A stretch of DNA of 64,000 nt from Roseiterribacter gracilis. GTDB taxonomy: Bacteria; Pseudomonadota; Alphaproteobacteria; BOG-932; Roseiterribacteraceae. The position numbers and the translations under genes are program-made. Of the stretch, positions 25,380-33,310 are shown in pieces. The first letter of the stretch is position 1. Every line of letters starts with the position of its first letter. The notes under the pieces were generated by a model, which saw only the letters and a program-made list of their open reading frames with translations, made no database searches and was not told the DNA's origin. The stretch spans positions 558,001 to 622,000 of the forward strand of contig BOPV01000001.1 in assembly GCA_018332375.1 (NCBI GenBank), read 5' to 3'.

Positions 25380-25407
25380 TTGACCGGTCGAGGTGCCCGG
25401 TTATGTT
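25380..25407 (+). promoter_or_regulatory. Possible sigma-70 promoter of the polyprenyl synthase gene
   Basis: TTGACC (25380-25385), a 16-base spacer and TATGTT (25402-25407) roughly match a sigma-70 promoter and lie in the 211-base divergent interval before the ispB-type gene. It is a weak call by eye only. Confidence 0.25.
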
Positions 25408-25545
25408 GCGATCACCGTGGATTTTGCCCGGAATTCCAGGCATTTCGCCAGCGTTGTGACCGTCAAATTCACGGTTGCTAGCAGCAATGCCAATCCGATC
25501 GGGTACAGTGCCTGAACGAGTGCCCGTTTTCGGAGCGACGAAGCT

Positions 25546-26568
25546 TTGACCGCCCCTGCAATCCAGATCCGACCTGAGCGTGAGCTTGCGCCCGATGGGC
25601 TCGATCGGCTGACGAGCCTGGTTGCTGACGATCTGGCCGAAGTGAACCGGGCGATCCTCGCCCGCATGCAGTCGTCGGTCCCGCTGATCCCGCAGCTTGC
25701 GAGCTACATCGTTGCTGCCGGCGGCAAACGTTTGCGCCCGTTGCTGACCTTGGCGTCGGCGCGACTTTGCGCCCATGACGGCAATCGCCATGTCGCGCTC
25801 GCGACTGCGGTTGAGTTCATTCATACCGCTACGCTGTTGCACGACGACGTCGTCGATGAAAGCGAACGTCGTCGCGGACGCGCCAGCGCCAACGCGCTGT
25901 TCGGCAACAAGCCCTCGGTGCTCGTCGGCGATTTCCTGTTCAGCCGCGCGTTTCAGCTGATGGTGGAAGACGGTTCGCTCGACGTGCTGCGCATTCTGTC
26001 GAACGCGTCGGCGGTGATTGCCGAAGGCGAAGTACTGCAGCTTGCAACTGCCAACGATCTCGGCACCGACGAGAATTCGTATCTCGACGTCATTCGCGCC
26101 AAGACGGCCGCGTTGTTCGAAGCCGCCTGCGAAATCGGCGGCGTGATCGCCGATCGTCCGGTCGAAGAAATTCAGGCGCTGGCGACCTACGGCGCCAATC
26201 TCGGCATCGCGTTTCAGATCGTCGACGACGTGTTGGATTACTCGGCTGCGCAAGCGCGGCTGGGCAAATCGATCGGCGACGATTTCCGCGACGGCAAAGT
26301 CACCTTGCCGGTGGTGCTCGCCTATGCCCGCGCCGACGAGGCGACGCGTGCCTGGTGGCGCCGCTGTCTCGAAGACCAGGACCAGCGCGAAGGTGACCTC
26401 GAACGTGCCATCGACGAGATCCGCCGCACGCACGGCTTCCGCGACGCGATTCTGCGCGCCCGGACCTATGGCGAGCAGGCGACGGCGGCGTTGGCGCTGT
26501 TTCCGTCCAGCCCGATTCGAGACGCGATGCTGGACGTCGTGACCTTCACGATCGAACGGGAATTTTGA
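25546..26568 (+). CDS. ispB: Polyprenyl diphosphate synthase (IspB/octaprenyl type)
   Basis: This enzyme extends farnesyl or geranylgeranyl diphosphate with isopentenyl diphosphate units to make the ubiquinone side chain. The 340-residue protein has GGKRLRPLL, the first Asp-rich motif LLHDDVVDES, and the second IVDDVLDYS, all intact. The start is a TTG at 25546 with GGAGCGACG upstream; there is no ATG in the N-terminal 35 codons. Chain length (C40 to C50) cannot be told from sequence. Confidence 0.9.
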   Translation: MTAPAIQIRPERELAPDGLDRLTSLVADDLAEVNRAILARMQSSVPLIPQLASYIVAAGGKRLRPLLTLASARLCAHDGNRHVALATAVEFIHTATLLHDDVVDESERRRGRASANALFGNKPSVLVGDFLFSRAFQLMVEDGSLDVLRILSNASAVIAEGEVLQLATANDLGTDENSYLDVIRAKTAALFEAACEIGGVIADRPVEEIQALATYGANLGIAFQIVDDVLDYSAAQARLGKSIGDDFRDGKVTLPVVLAYARADEATRAWWRRCLEDQDQREGDLERAIDEIRRTHGFRDAILRARTYGEQATAALALFPSSPIRDAMLDVVTFTIEREF

Positions 26569-26597
26569 ACCGCGCTGCGAAGCAGTAGCGGTTCAAA
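26564..26597 (+). terminator. Hairpin across the ispB stop codon
   Basis: TTTGAACCGC (26564-26573) and GCGGTTCAAA (26588-26597) form a ten-base stem, with GCTGC/GCAG extending it inside the loop. The TGA of the polyprenyl synthase gene lies in the left arm. There is no T tract, so a role in mRNA stability is as likely as termination. Confidence 0.4.
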
Positions 26598-26600
26598 CTC

Positions 26601-26691
26601 GTCATCCCCGCGCAGGCGGGGACCCATGGTTCCGCCGACGAAATGGTCGCGTGTTGCCGCGCCGATGGACCCCGGCCTTCGCCGGGGTGAC
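26601..26691. repeat. Palindromic intergenic repeat (GTCATCCCCG type)
   Basis: The element begins GTCATCCCCGCGCAGGCGGGG and ends CCCCGGCCTTCGCCGGGGTGAC. Its ends are inverted (GTCATCCCCG against CGGGGTGAC with one mismatch), each with a GC-rich hairpin. Two such halves around a short middle are common in alphaproteobacterial intergenic DNA. The right hairpin is followed by a run of T (26697-26702), so it may also end ispB transcription. Confidence 0.7.
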
Positions 26692-26759
26692 GTGTGTTTT
26701 TTAGGGCGGGGCGGGGTGCTTGCCCCGGCGGTCCCCGGGCGCTACAACCGCCGCCCTGT

Positions 26760-26836
26760 CGGGGCGTAGCTCAGCCTGGTAGAGCGCTACGTTCGGGACG
26801 TAGAGGCCGGAGGTTCGAATCCTCTCGCCCCGACCA
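26760..26836 (+). tRNA. tRNA-Pro (anticodon CGG)
   Basis: The 77-base cloverleaf starts CGGGGCG and ends with the complementary CGCCCCG plus A and CCA. The anticodon stem is CTACG/CGTAG with loop TTCGGGA, giving CGG, which reads the Pro codon CCG. The D-arm contains AGCTCAGCCTGGTAGAGC and the T-arm GGTTCGAATCC. The CCA is encoded. Confidence 0.95.
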
Positions 26837-26842
26837 TTTGAA

Positions 26843-26872
26843 AAAGGGCGATCCTTCGCGGGATCGCCCTTT
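26843..26872 (+). terminator. Terminator after tRNA-Pro
   Basis: AAAGGGCGATCC and GGATCGCCCTTT form a 12-base perfect stem around TTCGCG, and TCTCGTTTC follows. This is a good intrinsic terminator for the tRNA gene. A nearly identical hairpin recurs at 27100-27129. Confidence 0.85.
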
Positions 26873-26934
26873 CTCGTTTCGCACGCCGCAACACCGCACT
26901 TTGGCTGCGCGACCACGCGTGGGTGTTTTTCCCA

Positions 26935-26963
26935 TTGACTGATTGTACAGTAACATTACAACT
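26935..26963 (+). promoter_or_regulatory. Promoter-like site with TTGTA-N9-TACAA inverted repeat
   Basis: TTGACT (26935-26940) and TACAAC (26957-26962) with a 16-base spacer make a plausible promoter. Across the spacer lies TTGTA (26943-26947) with TACAA (26957-26961) in inverted orientation, which resembles an operator for a TetR-type repressor. This AT-rich patch is out of keeping with the surrounding DNA. It drives only a short ORF, so it may be the leftover control region of a lost gene. Confidence 0.35.
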
Positions 26964-27038
26964 GCGCCCACGGTTCGCACCAACGCGAGTCGCAGAAGAT
27001 CTGTTCTTTACAGTGTTATCTGAAAGCGGAGGCGCGGC

Positions 27039-27143
27039 ATGCGGCATCCGGATTGCGACCCCGCGCCCGCAGTGGCGGCGGCCCGACTCCTGAACGAAAA
27101 AAGGGCGATCCGTGGCAGGATCGCCCTTTCTCTTTGGACCTAG
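27039..27143 (+). pseudogene. Possible remnant of a truncated gene (34 codons)
   Basis: A GGAGG sequence with seven bases of spacing precedes an ATG at 27039, and the frame runs for 34 codons to TAG at 27141-27143. The start, MRHPDCDPAPAVAAARLLNE, is followed by KRAIRGRIALSLWT, which is simply the downstream terminator hairpin translated. The promoter-like site upstream fits this start. I think the gene was truncated when the terminator copy was placed here, but homology is needed. Confidence 0.25.
27100..27129 (+). terminator. Second copy of the AAAGGGCGATCC terminator
   Basis: AAAGGGCGATCC and GGATCGCCCTTT form a 12-base stem around GTGGCA, followed by a TTTCTCTTTGG-like tail. The stem matches the one at 26843-26872 base for base; only the loop differs. 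It also lies at the end of the minus-strand gene starting at 27767, and A-rich flanks on the other side let it act in both directions. Confidence 0.75.
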
Positions 27144-27152
27144 TCCGACCGT

Positions 27153-27767
27153 TTATTCAGCGGCGCGGCGATAAGGTTCGGTCGTGGTTGCCGTCGTGTC
27201 GGGCGACCAACCGCTGCTGCGATATTCCGCACCGCGGGTTTCGATATCGACCGGTTCGTAATGGTCGAGGATCTTGCGGATCTCGGCTTCGCGCAGATCG
27301 TCGACGCGCACCGTCACCAACGTGCCGCCGCGACGCACGCCTTCGGCATAGACGACTGCATGTTCGTTATCGACGCCGGCATCCGTCAGCGAACCGACGA
27401 GACCGCCGACGGCGGCGCCAACGCCCGCGCCAGCCAACGTTGCGACCAGCCAACCGGCCGCGATCACCGGACCGACGCCCGGAATCGCCAACATGCCGAG
27501 ACCTGCAAGCAGACCAGCGCCGCCACCGACGATGGTGCCGATCGTGGCGCCCGTGCCGAGCCCGCTCGCGTCGCTCTCTTCGTCAACAACAGTTGTGTTT
27601 GCGTCGGTCACAGCGCTGTTGGTCGAGCCGAGGCGGTACCGATTGTCGGCATTGTTGGCGATGATCGATACGTCGCTATGCGCGATACCCGCTGCTTCGA
27701 TCGCTGCGATCGCCTGTGCGGCGTCGCCGTAATCATCATACAGCGCAGCCAAAGTGCGAATTGCCAT
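27153..27767 (-). CDS. General stress protein with glycine-zipper membrane segment (YflT/17M-like)
   Basis: This 204-residue protein begins with a short alpha/beta domain like the heat-induced stress protein YflT, MAIRTLAALYDDYGDAAQAIAAIEAAGI. The middle has a glycine-rich hydrophobic segment (GLGTGATIGTIVGGGAGLLAGLG, PGVGPVIAAGW) that could cross or bind the membrane, and the C-terminus repeats an alpha/beta domain (GTLVTVRVDDLREAEIRKIL). AGGAGA lies just before the ATG. It follows the exported protein gene by 15 bases, so the stress promoter upstream should serve both. Confidence 0.7.
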   Translation of the reverse strand: MAIRTLAALYDDYGDAAQAIAAIEAAGIAHSDVSIIANNADNRYRLGSTNSAVTDANTTVVDEESDASGLGTGATIGTIVGGGAGLLAGLGMLAIPGVGPVIAAGWLVATLAGAGVGAAVGGLVGSLTDAGVDNEHAVVYAEGVRRGGTLVTVRVDDLREAEIRKILDHYEPVDIETRGAEYRSSGWSPDTTATTTEPYRRAAE

Positions 27768-27782
27768 GGATTGATCTCCTAA

Positions 27783-28355
27783 TTAGCGGGTGCTGTTCGG
27801 CGTCGTTGTCGAACGCGCGGCCGGCGGGGTTGCCGGATTGGTGGTGCTGGGTGTCGTCGTGCTCGGTGCCGTACTGGGCATCGTGCTGGGCGCAGTCGAC
27901 GGCGAGGTGGTGGCGCTGCTGCTGCTGCCTGTGCTGGTTGCCGCAGCGGCGCCTTCAACGACATTGCCCTGATAGTCGAGCGCGACTTGCGTCGGCTTGC
28001 CGTTCTTCGACGCGGTGGCGTGCCAGATGCCCGACGCATCTTTGTTGAGGCCGGTCACGTTGGCATAGCCGCGCGCTTCGATGCGCGATTTCGCCTGGCC
28101 TTCGGTGAAGCTGTTGGCACCGGCAATCGGTGCACCCGTTGTCGTGTCCTTGCTGGACTTGATCGCGGGTTTGGTCGTGCTGCTGACGCTGTTGGCGGTG
28201 TCTTTCGCTGCTTGCCCGGTCGAGCGCGCAGCGTCACCAACCGTCTGTCCTGCGTCGCGCGCGGTGTTGGACGCGCGGTCGCTCGCCGTCTGCGCGTACG
28301 CAGACGCACTGACGAGCATCGCGGTGCCCGCCAGCAAAATTGCGATCGTCTTCAT
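27783..28355 (-). CDS. Exported PepSY-like stress protein with Thr/Pro-rich tail
   Basis: This protein of 190 residues has a signal peptide (MKTIAILLAGTAMLVSASAYA), an Ala/Ser/Thr-rich spacer and a PepSY-like region (SFTEGQAKSRIEARGYANV, IWHATASKNGKPTQVALDYQGNV). It ends in about 60 residues of Ser/Thr/Pro repeats (PSTAPSTMPSTAPST). GGGGAGAA lies before the ATG. A perfect EcfG-type promoter sits about 65 bases upstream, which suggests expression in the general stress response. The repeat tail may interact with envelope polymers. Confidence 0.65.
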   Translation of the reverse strand: MKTIAILLAGTAMLVSASAYAQTASDRASNTARDAGQTVGDAARSTGQAAKDTANSVSSTTKPAIKSSKDTTTGAPIAGANSFTEGQAKSRIEARGYANVTGLNKDASGIWHATASKNGKPTQVALDYQGNVVEGAAAATSTGSSSSATTSPSTAPSTMPSTAPSTTTPSTTNPATPPAARSTTTPNSTR

Positions 28356-28423
28356 GATTTCTCCCCAGAAGTTCGCGCGGCATGTGGTTGCGCAGCCGGC
28401 GCTCGTGGGGAACAACGCCGCGT

Positions 28424-28448
28424 AAGAAACCCCGTTCCTACGCTAGCA
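28424..28448 (-). promoter_or_regulatory. EcfG-type general stress promoter
   Basis: On the minus strand GGAAC (complement of 28444-28448) is followed by exactly sixteen bases and CGTT (complement of 28424-28427). This is the full GGAAC-N16-CGTT consensus of the alphaproteobacterial sigma factor EcfG. It lies 69 bases before the start of the exported PepSY-like gene. Confidence 0.7.
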
Positions 28449-28498
28449 AACTGTGCAAGCGAATTTCCGCCGTCAGGCGGCGCGTGCGCAGACGCGCA

Positions 28499-29614
28499 TC
28501 ACGCAGCGTGCGCGGGGGCTTCGAGTGCTTCGAGTTTGGCAATCAACCATTCGGCGGCAGCCGGAGCGTCGTTGCCTTCGTGCGCGGTCAGCACGCGCTC
28601 GATGACGCGACGACGGCGCTGCTCGAACGCGTCGTCTTCGCTTTCGAAATCGGTTTCGTTGGCGACGTCGAACGCGGCCTGAAACAACGAAAGCTGATCG
28701 GCTGGAAGGCCGCTTTTGCCATACAGGCCGGCGAAGCCGGCTTTGCCACCCTCATACAACAGCTTCTGCGCGTTCATCAGCGGAACGCCCGCAAGCACGG
28801 CGAGGCTGGCTTCAAAGAAGGGCGCGTCGCCGAGGCACAGCGCGCGTAAAATCAGCGGCGGCGTCAGCGTGCCGCCTTTGTGCAGGCGGGTTGCAACCGA
28901 GGTCGCGCTTTCGACCTGATCGCCGATCATATTCTTCAGCGCGCGGTCGCGAATTTCCAACACCAGCTCGGCCGCAATGTCGGGCGACATTGCGTGATGT
29001 TCGACCAGATGCGTGCGCACCGCGTCGGACACGAGTTCGACCAGACGTTCGGCAACCGCCGGCGGCAAGGTGCGGCGGGCCGCCATTGCGTCCGGCACAG
29101 CGCTGCTGCCGCTGAAACGGTCGAGCGCCTTGGCGTGCGATTCCGGTTCGATTTCGGCGCCGTCATTCGCCATCAGGCGCACGACGGTTGCTTCATTGCC
29201 AATTTCGACGAGACGCGCCGACAGGCGCGACGAGACCGTGTCGCGACCGGCCATGGCCAAGCGACCTTCGTCGGTCGTGTTGGCAACCAAGGTCAGCAAA
29301 TCTTCTTCGGTCAGGCTTTGCGAGAAGCGCAGCAACGGCAACGCGACTTGTTCGACGTCGCGGGCCAACGCGAAGGCAACGTCGCGCGGCACATGCGCCG
29401 ACTTCTCGACGCTGCGCGCCAGCGCGGCGCGCACCTGGATCGCCGCGTCGCGCGCGAGGATCAGCAGAATTTGTTCGGCAAGACCGCGTTCGGCCTCGTT
29501 GAGCGCGCCGTCGAGCGAGCGCCCGACTTTGGATGCGATTTCGCCGCGCGAGTCCGCAGAGGGATCTTCGAGCAGGCGTTGGACGTCGGCGGCGGTGAGG
29601 GTGTTCTCAGACAT
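28499..29614 (-). CDS. DUF2336 family protein, copy B
   Basis: This 371-residue protein is almost wholly alpha-helical, as expected for DUF2336, a HEAT-repeat-like family. Key segments are LLILARDAAIQVRAALARSVE, RFSQSLTEEDLL and PPLILRALCLGDAPFFEASLAVLAGVPLMNAQKLL. It is a paralogue of the protein at 31293, sharing, for example, the LRFSQSLTEEDL and FFEASLA segments. It has no signal or membrane helix. It lies 63 bases downstream of the TAXI gene, so it is likely the last gene of the Mla operon. Confidence 0.8.
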   Translation of the reverse strand: MSENTLTAADVQRLLEDPSADSRGEIASKVGRSLDGALNEAERGLAEQILLILARDAAIQVRAALARSVEKSAHVPRDVAFALARDVEQVALPLLRFSQSLTEEDLLTLVANTTDEGRLAMAGRDTVSSRLSARLVEIGNEATVVRLMANDGAEIEPESHAKALDRFSGSSAVPDAMAARRTLPPAVAERLVELVSDAVRTHLVEHHAMSPDIAAELVLEIRDRALKNMIGDQVESATSVATRLHKGGTLTPPLILRALCLGDAPFFEASLAVLAGVPLMNAQKLLYEGGKAGFAGLYGKSGLPADQLSLFQAAFDVANETDFESEDDAFEQRRRRVIERVLTAHEGNDAPAAAEWLIAKLEALEAPAHAA

Positions 29615-29677
29615 TGCGGGGACGATAGCAGAGCGGCCGAGCCGGTCGCCATATTCCGCGAATTATTCGGGCATGAA

Positions 29678-30685
29678 TTAGCGCGTCGGGCTGGGCGGTT
29701 CGGCCGTGGCCGGCGGCGGGACCGCAATTCCGGCCTTTTCCAGCACTTTCCGCGCACCAGGATGGAGCGGCGCCGACAGGGCCGCAGTGCCAAGCTGGCT
29801 GCGGTCGATACCGGCAAAGACCGGATGCTGGCGCTTGATCCCATCCAGCTCGGCAAGCACCGACGCGACGATGCCTTCCGCGGCCTCATCGGGTAGCGAG
29901 CTGCGCGTCACCAAGGTTGCACGAATGCCGAAGCTTGCAACCGGTTCCGCCTGGCCTGGATAGGCGTTGGGGGGCAGGGTGGCGGCCGCGAGATGCGGAC
30001 GCGTGCGCAGCATCTGGTCGATCGCTTCGCCTTTGAATTCGAGCAGCTTGATCGGGCATGACGCAGCGATCTGCTGCAGGAACATGCTGGGATGTGCGAC
30101 CACCGTGACCACCGCATCGACGCGCTTGTCGCACAGACTTTTCGGTTGGTCCGCTAGCGGCATCTCGATTGTCTGCGCGAATTCCTTGCGGTCGAGATCG
30201 ATCGCCACCAGCAAATCACCGAACAGCGGATTGGCCGGCTGTTTTGGTTCGCCGATCACGACTTTCTTGCCGCGCAGATCTTCGGCGCCGGCGATGCCGG
30301 AATCGGCGCGCACGACGATCGCCAGCACCTCAGGATAGAGCGACAGCAGCGCGCGCAGTTCGGTGTCCGGCTTCGCGCTTTGGAATTTTCCCGTGCCGGT
30401 CACGAACTGGCGCTGCCAGTCGGATTGCACGATCGCAAGGTCGAGATCGCCAGTCGCAAGACGCTGCAGATTGGCGACCGATCCGTCGGTCGATTCCACC
30501 GCGCAGCGAATGCCGCTTTTGTCGCGCGTCGCATTGGCGGCGCGGCAGATGGCGCCAGCGACAGGATAGGCGTAGCCCGCAACCGCACCCGAGCCGACAA
30601 CCAAGGTGCGCGGTGCCGGCGCTGCGGCGCCAATAGCCAGCGAAACCGCAGCCAACGCTGCGGCACGACGAACCTGAAACTTCAT
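29678..30685 (-). CDS. TAXI family solute-binding protein without TRAP permease
   Basis: This 335-residue protein has an Ala-rich signal peptide (AAALAAVSLAIGAAAPA) and then TLVVGSGAVAGYAYPVAGAIC, VVTVVAHPSM and LRGKKVVIGEP-like TAXI motifs. TAXI proteins normally hand a small acid to TRAP permeases, but no such permease lies in this window. Its ATG overlaps the lipoprotein gene stop as TGATG at 30683-30687, so it is part of the Mla-type operon. It may bind a lipid or an anion for that transporter. This last step is inference. Confidence 0.82.
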   Translation of the reverse strand: MKFQVRRAAALAAVSLAIGAAAPAPRTLVVGSGAVAGYAYPVAGAICRAANATRDKSGIRCAVESTDGSVANLQRLATGDLDLAIVQSDWQRQFVTGTGKFQSAKPDTELRALLSLYPEVLAIVVRADSGIAGAEDLRGKKVVIGEPKQPANPLFGDLLVAIDLDRKEFAQTIEMPLADQPKSLCDKRVDAVVTVVAHPSMFLQQIAASCPIKLLEFKGEAIDQMLRTRPHLAAATLPPNAYPGQAEPVASFGIRATLVTRSSLPDEAAEGIVASVLAELDGIKRQHPVFAGIDRSQLGTAALSAPLHPGARKVLEKAGIAVPPPATAEPPSPTR

Positions 30686-31296
30686 CAGCGTGTGCGGTCT
30701 GTTTTTGGAGTCTGCGATGCCGCATTCGCGGCCCAGGCGGCGACGTTGACCAGCACGTCGCTCGTCGCGCGGTCGTATGCCGCAATCACGTCGTCAAACG
30801 ACTTGGACGAAGACGGTGCGGTTGCGTTGAACACGCGCGTTTCGACGATGCTGCGATCATTGGCACGAACCAGGCGCGCTGTCAGTTCGATACGCACGTC
30901 GTTCTGAAACGCTTCGGCTTCGAAATGCGCGAGATCGGTCAGCAACAGCAGATCGGCACGCAGCCCGCTATTGGCGGCGGCAACGGCGCGGAAGCGGCCA
31001 CCACCGTCCAACGTGCGCACCAGCAAGGTCTGCAGCATTTGCGGCACGCGATCGCGCCATAGCACGTCGGCGTAATATTCGACCGCGTTGGGCTTTTGCA
31101 GCACTGCGACGCGCGTTGAATCGAGATCGAGCGAGGTGCGTGGTACGTCGACCAGCAATTGCTGGTCGATCTTAGCGCCCGTCGCGGCACGCGGTGCGTT
31201 GAGACCGTAATAGACCGGGGCGGGGCCCGAAGGCCCCAACAACGAGCAGCCGGTCAGTGCGAGCAGTGCGGTGACAGCCGCAAGACGAGCGATCAC
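30685..31296 (-). CDS. ABC-type transport auxiliary lipoprotein (PqiC-like)
   Basis: This 203-residue lipoprotein has a lipobox LTGCSLL at the end of its signal peptide, so Cys16 or so is lipidated. The PVYYGLNAP and RVAVLQKPNAVEYYADVLW segments match the PqiC/YmbA-type auxiliary lipoprotein family that works with MCE proteins. It would sit in the outer membrane and close the periplasmic bridge. Start overlaps the DUF2336 stop (ATGA) and stop overlaps the TAXI start. Confidence 0.85.
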   Translation of the reverse strand: MIARLAAVTALLALTGCSLLGPSGPAPVYYGLNAPRAATGAKIDQQLLVDVPRTSLDLDSTRVAVLQKPNAVEYYADVLWRDRVPQMLQTLLVRTLDGGGRFRAVAAANSGLRADLLLLTDLAHFEAEAFQNDVRIELTARLVRANDRSIVETRVFNATAPSSSKSFDDVIAAYDRATSDVLVNVAAWAANAASQTPKTDRTR

Positions 31297-32414
31297 AGCG
31301 CCTCGAGCGTCGTGAGCATCGCGCCCATGTCGGCTTGCAAATTCGGCGGCAGCTTGGTCGTCATCAGGCGTTCCAGCAGCTTCTTTTTGCGTTCTTCAAA
31401 GCTGAGGCCGCCATAGGCGGTTTCTTTCGCGACGGTCAGCGCCAAACGGAACAGAACCATCTCTTCTTTTGGGAAGCCGGCTTTGGCGTAGATCGCGGCG
31501 AAGGCCTGCGGATTGGGATCGTGGGCGAGGCGGCGTGCCGACAGAAGCGGAACGCCGGCCGAAATGGCGAGGCTGGCTTCGAAGAACACGACGTCGCCAT
31601 GCACCAGCGCGCGCAGGATCACCGGCGAGTTCAGCTTGCCGTCTTTGTGCAGACGCAGAACCGTGGTGCCGACGTCGTCTTTGGCTTCGCCTTCGCCGGT
31701 CAGGCGTTTCAGCACTTTGCCGCCCGACATGTTGATCGCATCGACCGCTTCGGCGGCACCGGGCTGCGTCTTCAGCACCTGGAGTTTGATTTCGTCGGCG
31801 ACGAGCGAAACCAAGCGCCGTGCGATGCCCAGCGGAATTGACGGGCGATAGGCCATCGCATCGGCGACCGCCTGTTGTCCGCCGAATTTGTCGAGCGCGT
31901 GTCCCATCGCATCGTCGTCGACGTCGGCGTTGTGGTTGCGCATCAGACGCGTCACGGTCGCTTCGTCGCCCATCTCGATCAAGGTCGCGCTGAGACGACG
32001 CGAAACGACGGCGCGTTGCGCCACTTCTTCGCGACCGGGATCGCCGATCTCTTTGACGATCGAAATCAGATCTTCTTCAGTCAGGCTCTGCGAGAAACGC
32101 AGGATCGGGAACGAAACTTTCTCGACGTCCTGCGCCAGCTTCAACGCGACTTTGCGCGGCACGCTGGGCGAGTTCTTGATGCTCTGCGCGAGCGAGGCGC
32201 GGACCTGCACTTCGGCATCGCGCGCCAGCAGCACCAGGATCTGTTCGGCGAGCGCGCGTTCAGTCGGATTCAGTTTTTCGTCGAGCGCTGCGCCCATGCG
32301 CATCGCGACTTCGCTGCGTCCGGCCGCAGAGGGGTCTTCGATGAGGCGCTGCACGACGGATGCGTCGAGCATCGGCCCTTTGGATGCGGTCGTTGAAGAC
32401 GGGGTCATACTCAT
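31293..32414 (-). CDS. DUF2336 family protein, copy A
   Basis: This 373-residue soluble helical protein is the first of two DUF2336 paralogues here. Conserved parts are LVLLARDAEVQVRASLAQSI, RFSQSLTEEDLISIV and SPVILRALVHGDVVFFEASLAISAGVPLLSARRL. No enzyme motif is visible. The start overlaps mlaD's stop (ATGA at 32411-32414), and the stop overlaps the lipoprotein start, so it lies between the core and the lipoprotein of the transporter. A scaffold or regulator role is inferred. Confidence 0.82.
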   Translation of the reverse strand: MSMTPSSTTASKGPMLDASVVQRLIEDPSAAGRSEVAMRMGAALDEKLNPTERALAEQILVLLARDAEVQVRASLAQSIKNSPSVPRKVALKLAQDVEKVSFPILRFSQSLTEEDLISIVKEIGDPGREEVAQRAVVSRRLSATLIEMGDEATVTRLMRNHNADVDDDAMGHALDKFGGQQAVADAMAYRPSIPLGIARRLVSLVADEIKLQVLKTQPGAAEAVDAINMSGGKVLKRLTGEGEAKDDVGTTVLRLHKDGKLNSPVILRALVHGDVVFFEASLAISAGVPLLSARRLAHDPNPQAFAAIYAKAGFPKEEMVLFRLALTVAKETAYGGLSFEERKKKLLERLMTTKLPPNLQADMGAMLTTLEAL

Positions 32415-33310
32415 CGCGTCGGCACTCCCTGGCGCGGGTCCACGCCTCGACCCGTACCGCCGAAAAGAAACTCGCGAGGATCGCGGTCTACGCGCTCGGC
32501 CACGCGCGACAGGCTGTCGATCAACCGCCGCAAATCGGCGATCGCCGCCGTTAGCTGTACCAGCCCGTTGTTGGAAAAGTCACGGATCGGGGCACGGTTT
32601 TCGCGCACGAGCCCGTGCAGGTCGGCGGACATGCCGTCGATCTCTTTCAGCGAGGACTGCAGCGACTGGGTCAATTTGGGCACCTCGGTCCGCAGATCCT
32701 GCGACAGACGATCCAAATTTTTCATTGCCGAAGCCAGATCCGGCCCAGCGCCTGACAATTGCTGCGTCAGGGTTTTTAGGTCGGCCAAAATTCCAGCCAG
32801 TGCCTTGGAATTGTCCGGGCTGAGGAATTCATTCGCACGCTCGGACAGGGTGACCAGGTTCTGCAGGAGCTGAGGCGCCTGGTCGGCCAGCGAACCGAGC
32901 AGGCCGGGCTCGCTGGGGATGACGGGAATCTCGCCGTCTTTGGACTCGAGTCGCGGGGTCCCTTTGCGGCCGCCTTTGATCTGAACGTAGGAGCCGCCGG
33001 TGATGCCGGCGCTTTCAAGGCTGGCGACCGCATCGACCTGAATTGGTGCGTCGGGACGGATCCGCATCGTGACCCGAATCCGCTCGATATTTTCGGGGTC
33101 GATCACGATGTCGTCGACGCTGCCGACCGGCACGCCGCGATAGCGCACCGGGCTGCCGACATTGAGGCCGGTCACCGATCCCGAAAAATACGTGTAGTAG
33201 GCGGTGCCTTTGTCGCCCGACCGGGTCATCCAGATCGCGAACAGCGCCAGCCCGGCAAGCACCGCCAGCACGAAGGCTCCGACCTGGACGTAGTTGGCGC
33301 GCGTTTCCAC
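32411..33310 (-). CDS. mlaD: MCE domain protein, MlaD family
   Basis: MlaD-type proteins form the periplasmic hexamer through which lipids pass. This 299-residue protein has one N-terminal membrane helix (VGAFVLAVLAGLALFAIWM), an MCE domain (YFSGSVTGLNVGSPVRYRGVPVGSV; SLESAGITGGSYVQIKGG) and a long helical tail of about 150 residues that is bigger than in E. coli MlaD. The GTG start shares one base with mlaF's TAG stop. Confidence 0.92.
   Translation of the reverse strand: METRANYVQVGAFVLAVLAGLALFAIWMTRSGDKGTAYYTYFSGSVTGLNVGSPVRYRGVPVGSVDDIVIDPENIERIRVTMRIRPDAPIQVDAVASLESAGITGGSYVQIKGGRKGTPRLESKDGEIPVIPSEPGLLGSLADQAPQLLQNLVTLSERANEFLSPDNSKALAGILADLKTLTQQLSGAGPDLASAMKNLDRLSQDLRTEVPKLTQSLQSSLKEIDGMSADLHGLVRENRAPIRDFSNNGLVQLTAAIADLRRLIDSLSRVAERVDRDPREFLFGGTGRGVDPRQGVPTR

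Noticed and set aside
26760..27152. Integrated phage or island at tRNA-Pro
   Set aside because: No integrase, no duplicated tRNA 3' end and only short spacers; the repeated terminator stem alone does not make an att site.
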